This document shows positions 6,706-10,423 of a stretch of 10,423 bases of DNA, one piece after another. Below the pieces are notes generated by a model. The model saw only the letters and a program-made list of their open reading frames with translations, ran no database searches and had not been told where the DNA came from. The DNA is from Desulfuromonadales bacterium. GTDB taxonomy: Bacteria > Desulfobacterota > Desulfuromonadia > Desulfuromonadales > BM103. Each line of letters opens with the position of its first letter. The first letter of the stretch is position 1. The DNA is taken from positions 1-10,423 of the forward strand of contig JAUWTX010000051.1 of NCBI GenBank assembly GCA_030614505.1. The letters are read 5' to 3'. The position numbers and the translations under genes are program-made.

Positions 6706-9700
6706 ATGAAAATAAAACGTATTGAAATTACAGGTTTTAAGTCGTTTGTCGAACGTACTGTTCTTGGCTTCGATGACGGCATTACGTCGATTGTTGGCCC
6801 CAACGGCTGCGGCAAGAGTAATGTTGTTGATGCGATTCGCTGGGTTATGGGCGAGCAGAGTGCACGTAACCTGCGTGGCAAATTGATGGAAGATATTATT
6901 TTCGGGGGAAGTGAAAATCGCAAGCCGCTCGGCATGGCCGAGGTGACCCTGATTATGGGCAATGAGTCCGGCCTGGCGCCTGCCGCTTTCAGTGAGTATG
7001 CAGAGATTCAAGTTACAAGGCGACTCTACCGCAATGGTGAGAGTGAATATCTTCTAAACAAGACTCCTTGTCGCCTGCTGGATATCACGGAACTATTTAT
7101 GGATACCGGGGTTGGTACTCGCGCCTATTCAATTATCGAACAGGGCAAGATCGGCATGATCATTAATTCCAAGCCCGAGGACCGTCGCAGTCTTATCGAA
7201 GAGGCCGCTGGTGTCACCAAGTTCAAGGCGCGCAAAAAAACCGCCTTGCGTAAAATCGATGCAACTCGCCAGAACCTCCTGCGCCTCAGCGATATCATCA
7301 GTGAAGTGCGACGTCAGATGAACAGCCTGAAGCGGCAGGCCCAGCGAGCCAAGCGTTTCCGGGAGTTTCGAGAAGAGCTTCGTGATCTGGAGTTGCAATT
7401 TGGCTTGCGCCAATACTCGGCACTGAATGAAAAAGCTGAGCAGGTCGGCAGCTCTGCTGAAGAGCAGACCGGGCAGGTTGATACCGTCACCCGACAGCTT
7501 GAACAGGCGGACCTCGGACTGGAGCAGGCTCGCTTGAATCATGCCGAGCGCGATAAAGAAACGACTCAGGGACAAACTGGAGTCTTCCATCTTACCGGCG
7601 AAATTCAACGGATTGAGAGTCGGCTTGAGTTTGGTGTCAAAGAGGTTGAGTCCCTTGATCGTCAGCAGGAGAGAATTGCGACGGAACTGACTGAAATCGA
7701 CCGTCGTCTGTCGACTGCAGATCAGGAGGAGGCTGCCTTGCGCCAGACCCAGGAGGACCAGACCCGGGTCTTTGCTGAAGAGGGAGTGCGCTTGGCCGAA
7801 AGCGAAGGGGTGCTGCTGGATTTGACCGAGCAGGAAGATAGTCTGGGCCGACAACTGGAGCAGGTTCGCCAGAAACTTTATCATCTGCTTGCTGAATTGA
7901 GCCGCATGAGCAGTCAGCAGGAAGAGGCCGACCGGCGGCTTGCCGTGCTTGCTGATTTAACCGAACGAAACCGCCATGAGGCGGTGGCAGTGACCGCGCA
8001 GCTTGAACGTTTGCAGAACAGCAGCAGCAGTCTGACCAGCGCTCTCGAAACGATTGAAAGTGCGCGCGGCGGCCTCGTTGAGCAGCGTCAACAGTTGCAG
8101 GAGCGTCAGGCCGGCCTTAAAGAACAGATGGAACAGGTTGAAAATGAACTGCTGCAACGACGCGAAGAACTCAGTCGCCAACGTTCGCGCCTCGAAACGC
8201 TTCAGCAGTTGGAGCATAATCTTGAGGGCTACGCCCGTGGTGTCAAGACACTGCTTGCCGATGCAAAACACAAAGCACGCATGAAAGGGTTGGTTGCTGA
8301 CATTCTTGATGTCCCGGCCCGTTACGAGACGGCCATCGAGGCTGTCTTGGGGGAACGTGTACAGGCCCTGTTACCTGACAATCTCGAGAGTGCCCGGGAA
8401 GCCCTGGCTTATCTGCGTGATAATGAAGGTCGCTGTACATTCCTCTTACCTGAATATCCTGCTGCCGAAGCTCCGAAGCTGTCTGGAGGCAAACCTCTGG
8501 TGGACCTCCTGCAGGGTCGTACCGGTTTTCAGAATGCAGTGTCACGTCTTCTCTCCGGTGTTTATCTGGTTGATGATCTGACTGGATATTTCGCGCAGAA
8601 GCTACCTTTCGGAGTGACGCTGGTCACCGAGGATGGCAACCTGCTTACCCATCGCGGTGAGGTGACCGGTGGTGGCCATCGGGCCCTCGACCAGGGTCTG
8701 CTGCATAAGAAACGAGAGATGAAGGATCTGCAGAAGCAAGTCAAGAAGCTGGATAGCGAAGTCAATAAACTGAATCAGCGTCGCGAGGCATTGCGTGAAG
8801 AAACCCAGTCGACAGAAGTTGCTCTGCGCCAGACCGAGTATGACCTGCATCAGCAGGAAATTCGTGTGGTAGACAGCCGCAAAGACCTTGACGGGTTGCT
8901 GCAGGAGGATGTCAGACTCCAGGAGCGTATCGAAGTTCTCAGCCTGGAAGAAGAACAACTGCACGAAGAGCATGAAACCCTGCAGCGGACTTTGCAGACT
9001 TCGTCCAGTACGTGCGAATCGGGTGAAGGTGAAAAACGTGAACTGGAAGCCCTGGTGATACGATTGCAAGAAGACCTTCAGAGCCTGCGTGTGAAGACAA
9101 ATGAGGCGCGTCAGGGAGTTACAAGTCTGAAAGTCAGTCTGGCGAGTCTGCGTGAACGTGAAGAAAACAGCCGCAATGCCCTGGAGCGTCTGGCAAGTCT
9201 GCGTGAAGAGTTGCGACAGAGACAGGTGATACTCATTCAGGATGCTGTGGAAGCTGTCGACAAGCAGGCAGCACTGCGTAGTGAAGATGAAGAGCTCAAA
9301 GTGAAGATGGAGCTTCTTTATCATAAGCGTGTCGAGCAGGAACACGCCCTTGCTGGTTTGCGAGAGCGATTCGAAGAGAGTCGTCAGGACATTGACCGGC
9401 GTGAAGCGGAACTCAAGCAGTTTCGTGCCCAGGCTCAGCAATTACGTGAGGGGTTGTCTTCCTGGCAGATGCAGAGTCGCGAGCTGCAGTTGGAGATCGA
9501 GCATATGCTGCAAGCGTTTCTTGAGCGTTACCGGATCGATCTCTCCGCACCTGAAGTTGCCGGGAAGTATGATGACGGGTTTGAAGAAGTCTCGGCGGCG
9601 GAACGTCGTGATTACCTGCAGAATCGCATTGATGATATCGGTGAAGTCAACCTGATGGCGATCGATGAATACCAGGAACTCGAAGAACGTTATACGTTCA

Positions 9701-10239
9701 TGACGGTGCAGCAGGAGGATTTGCAAAAATCGGTGGAGGGTCTGCACACAGCAATTGCCAAAATAAACCGGACCACCCGCCAGCGTTTCCGGGAAACGTT
9801 CGACCAGGTTAACGCCAAGTTCCGTGAGCTCTTTCCGCAATTATTCAACGGTGGTCAGGCCGAGTTGCGCCTGACCGATGAAAATGATCTCCTTGAGACG
9901 GGGATCGAGGTGGTCGCCCAGCCACCCGGCAAGAAGCTGCAGAACGTGACTTTGCTTTCCGGCGGCGAAAAAGCCCTGACAGCTGTTGCCATGATTTTCT
10001 CCATTTTCCTGATTAAGCCGTCACCGTTCTGCCTTCTCGACGAGGTCGATGCGCCCTTGGATGATGCCAATATTGGCCGTTTCAACGAGATTGTTTCGAA
10101 AATGGCCAAAACATCACAATTTATTATTATCACCCACAATAAACGGACAATGGAAATTGCCGACAACCTATATGGTATTACCATGGAGGAGCCTGGAGTT
10201 TCCAAGCTGGTGTCGGTGTGTATGAAAGAGGTCGCCTGA
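6706..10239 (+). CDS. smc: Chromosome segregation ATPase SMC
   Basis: This 1177-residue protein is the core ATPase of bacterial condensin; with ScpA and ScpB it forms a ring that extrudes DNA loops and organises sister chromosomes. No scpA or scpB is in the window. Seen in order: N-terminal KIKRIEITGFKSF, Walker A GPNGCGKSN at 31-39, GEQSARNLRG, an N-terminal coiled-coil arm (about 165-500, rich in Glu, Gln, Leu and Arg), the hinge at about 508-657 ending in GEVTGGG, the return coiled coil (about 665-1010), the ABC signature LSGGEKAL at 1084-1091, Walker B LLDEVDAPLDD with D1112/E1113, and H-loop H1144. It is complete, intact and of the usual length. I chose 6706 because family homology begins exactly there; the frame is open further upstream from a TTG at 6529, but those 59 codons resemble nothing. 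No Shine-Dalgarno sequence precedes the ATG. The roadblock gene follows after 3 nt. Confidence 0.98.
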   Translation: MKIKRIEITGFKSFVERTVLGFDDGITSIVGPNGCGKSNVVDAIRWVMGEQSARNLRGKLMEDIIFGGSENRKPLGMAEVTLIMGNESGLAPAAFSEYAEIQVTRRLYRNGESEYLLNKTPCRLLDITELFMDTGVGTRAYSIIEQGKIGMIINSKPEDRRSLIEEAAGVTKFKARKKTALRKIDATRQNLLRLSDIISEVRRQMNSLKRQAQRAKRFREFREELRDLELQFGLRQYSALNEKAEQVGSSAEEQTGQVDTVTRQLEQADLGLEQARLNHAERDKETTQGQTGVFHLTGEIQRIESRLEFGVKEVESLDRQQERIATELTEIDRRLSTADQEEAALRQTQEDQTRVFAEEGVRLAESEGVLLDLTEQEDSLGRQLEQVRQKLYHLLAELSRMSSQQEEADRRLAVLADLTERNRHEAVAVTAQLERLQNSSSSLTSALETIESARGGLVEQRQQLQERQAGLKEQMEQVENELLQRREELSRQRSRLETLQQLEHNLEGYARGVKTLLADAKHKARMKGLVADILDVPARYETAIEAVLGERVQALLPDNLESAREALAYLRDNEGRCTFLLPEYPAAEAPKLSGGKPLVDLLQGRTGFQNAVSRLLSGVYLVDDLTGYFAQKLPFGVTLVTEDGNLLTHRGEVTGGGHRALDQGLLHKKREMKDLQKQVKKLDSEVNKLNQRREALREETQSTEVALRQTEYDLHQQEIRVVDSRKDLDGLLQEDVRLQERIEVLSLEEEQLHEEHETLQRTLQTSSSTCESGEGEKRELEALVIRLQEDLQSLRVKTNEARQGVTSLKVSLASLREREENSRNALERLASLREELRQRQVILIQDAVEAVDKQAALRSEDEELKVKMELLYHKRVEQEHALAGLRERFEESRQDIDRREAELKQFRAQAQQLREGLSSWQMQSRELQLEIEHMLQAFLERYRIDLSAPEVAGKYDDGFEEVSAAERRDYLQNRIDDIGEVNLMAIDEYQELEERYTFMTVQQEDLQKSVEGLHTAIAKINRTTRQRFRETFDQVNAKFRELFPQLFNGGQAELRLTDENDLLETGIEVVAQPPGKKLQNVTLLSGGEKALTAVAMIFSIFLIKPSPFCLLDEVDAPLDDANIGRFNEIVSKMAKTSQFIIITHNKRTMEIADNLYGITMEEPGVSKLVSVCMKEVA

Positions 10240-10242
10240 ACT

Positions 10243-10423
10243 ATGCCTTTCAAGTCTCTTCTGAATGCATTGGTTGAACGTGTCCCTGGAGCCCAGGGGG
10301 CGATTGTTGCCGAGTGGGAGGGTGAGGACGTTGATCAGGTTGGCATCATGGACGACTATGATATGAAAGTGATTGGTGCGCAAAAAGGGGTTCTCATTCA
10401 CAATATGCGTGAAGAGGCAGACC
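10243..10423 (+). CDS. Roadblock/LC7-like (MglB-type) protein, 5' part
   Basis: Only the first 60 codons are present; the window ends within the gene. The protein begins MPFKSLLNALVERVPGAQGA, followed by IVAEWEGEDVDQVG and KVIGAQKGVLIHN. The LVERVPGAQGAIVAEWEGEDVD pattern, a helix followed by a short strand with a self-referential 'is this active' hairpin, is typical of roadblock/LC7 proteins. Bacterial members such as MglB regulate small Ras-like GTPases such as MglA, or act as dimeric scaffolds. It starts 3 nt after the smc stop codon, with GAGG at 10228-10231 inside smc as a likely ribosome binding site (11 nt before the ATG), so translation is probably coupled to smc. The family call rests on a partial sequence and pattern memory. 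Confidence 0.6.
   Translation, partial: MPFKSLLNALVERVPGAQGAIVAEWEGEDVDQVGIMDDYDMKVIGAQKGVLIHNMREEAD

Noticed and set aside
9139..9207. 18-bp near-repeat (one mismatch, 51 bp apart) encoding LASLRE twice
   Set aside because: It is within the smc coiled coil, where recurrent short Leu/Glu/Arg segments are normal; two copies do not make a repeat array.
7129..9441. Long minus-strand open frames (for example 7884-7129 and 9441-8602) opposite smc
   Set aside because: They mirror the codon pattern of the coiled-coil arms of smc (Gln/Leu-rich products with no domain), as expected for shadow frames.

Overview
The window is an ordinary chromosomal segment with no mobile element, CRISPR array or RNA gene that I can recognise. 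It probably comes from a diderm, menaquinone-using bacterium of the Desulfuromonadales/Geobacterales type (Desulfuromonadota, formerly Deltaproteobacteria). The pointers are a classical SMC rather than MukB, a UbiE/MenG quinone methyltransferase, an AsmA/YhdP-like envelope protein that implies an outer membrane, a PAS sensor kinase with the Cys-rich PAS style I associate with this group, and a roadblock/LC7 protein directly after smc. This assignment is inferred from protein style; no database search was possible.

Layout. A ubiE/menG methyltransferase (117-830, +) converges on a two-gene minus-strand unit: a membrane PAS histidine kinase (5506-4121) followed 12 nt later by a 1087-residue AsmA-like protein (4108-845). 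The convergent stop codons are 14 nt apart, with no hairpin terminator between them. Upstream of the kinase on the same strand, after an 87-nt gap with a perfect TATAAT, lies an RluA-family pseudouridine synthase (6509-5595). A 196-nt divergent region separates it from smc (6706-10239, +). After smc, 3 nt on, comes a roadblock/LC7-like gene cut off by the window edge (10243 onward).

The gene products cover separate housekeeping roles: quinone methylation, signalling next to envelope lipid homeostasis, RNA pseudouridylation, and chromosome organisation. The pairs most likely to be co-expressed are kinase plus AsmA-like protein, and SMC plus roadblock protein.

The part with most unexplained structure is the divergent rluA/smc region (6510-6705). 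On the plus strand it has a good extended -10 promoter for smc, then a 9-bp perfect hairpin just before an smc start codon that lacks a Shine-Dalgarno sequence. On the minus strand it has a 6-1-6 palindrome inside a candidate rluA promoter and a tiny leader-like ORF with an excellent ribosome binding site. I see no clear sign of a wholly new system. The best leads are the smc 5' leader, the cysteine clusters in the kinase, and the two gene pairings.
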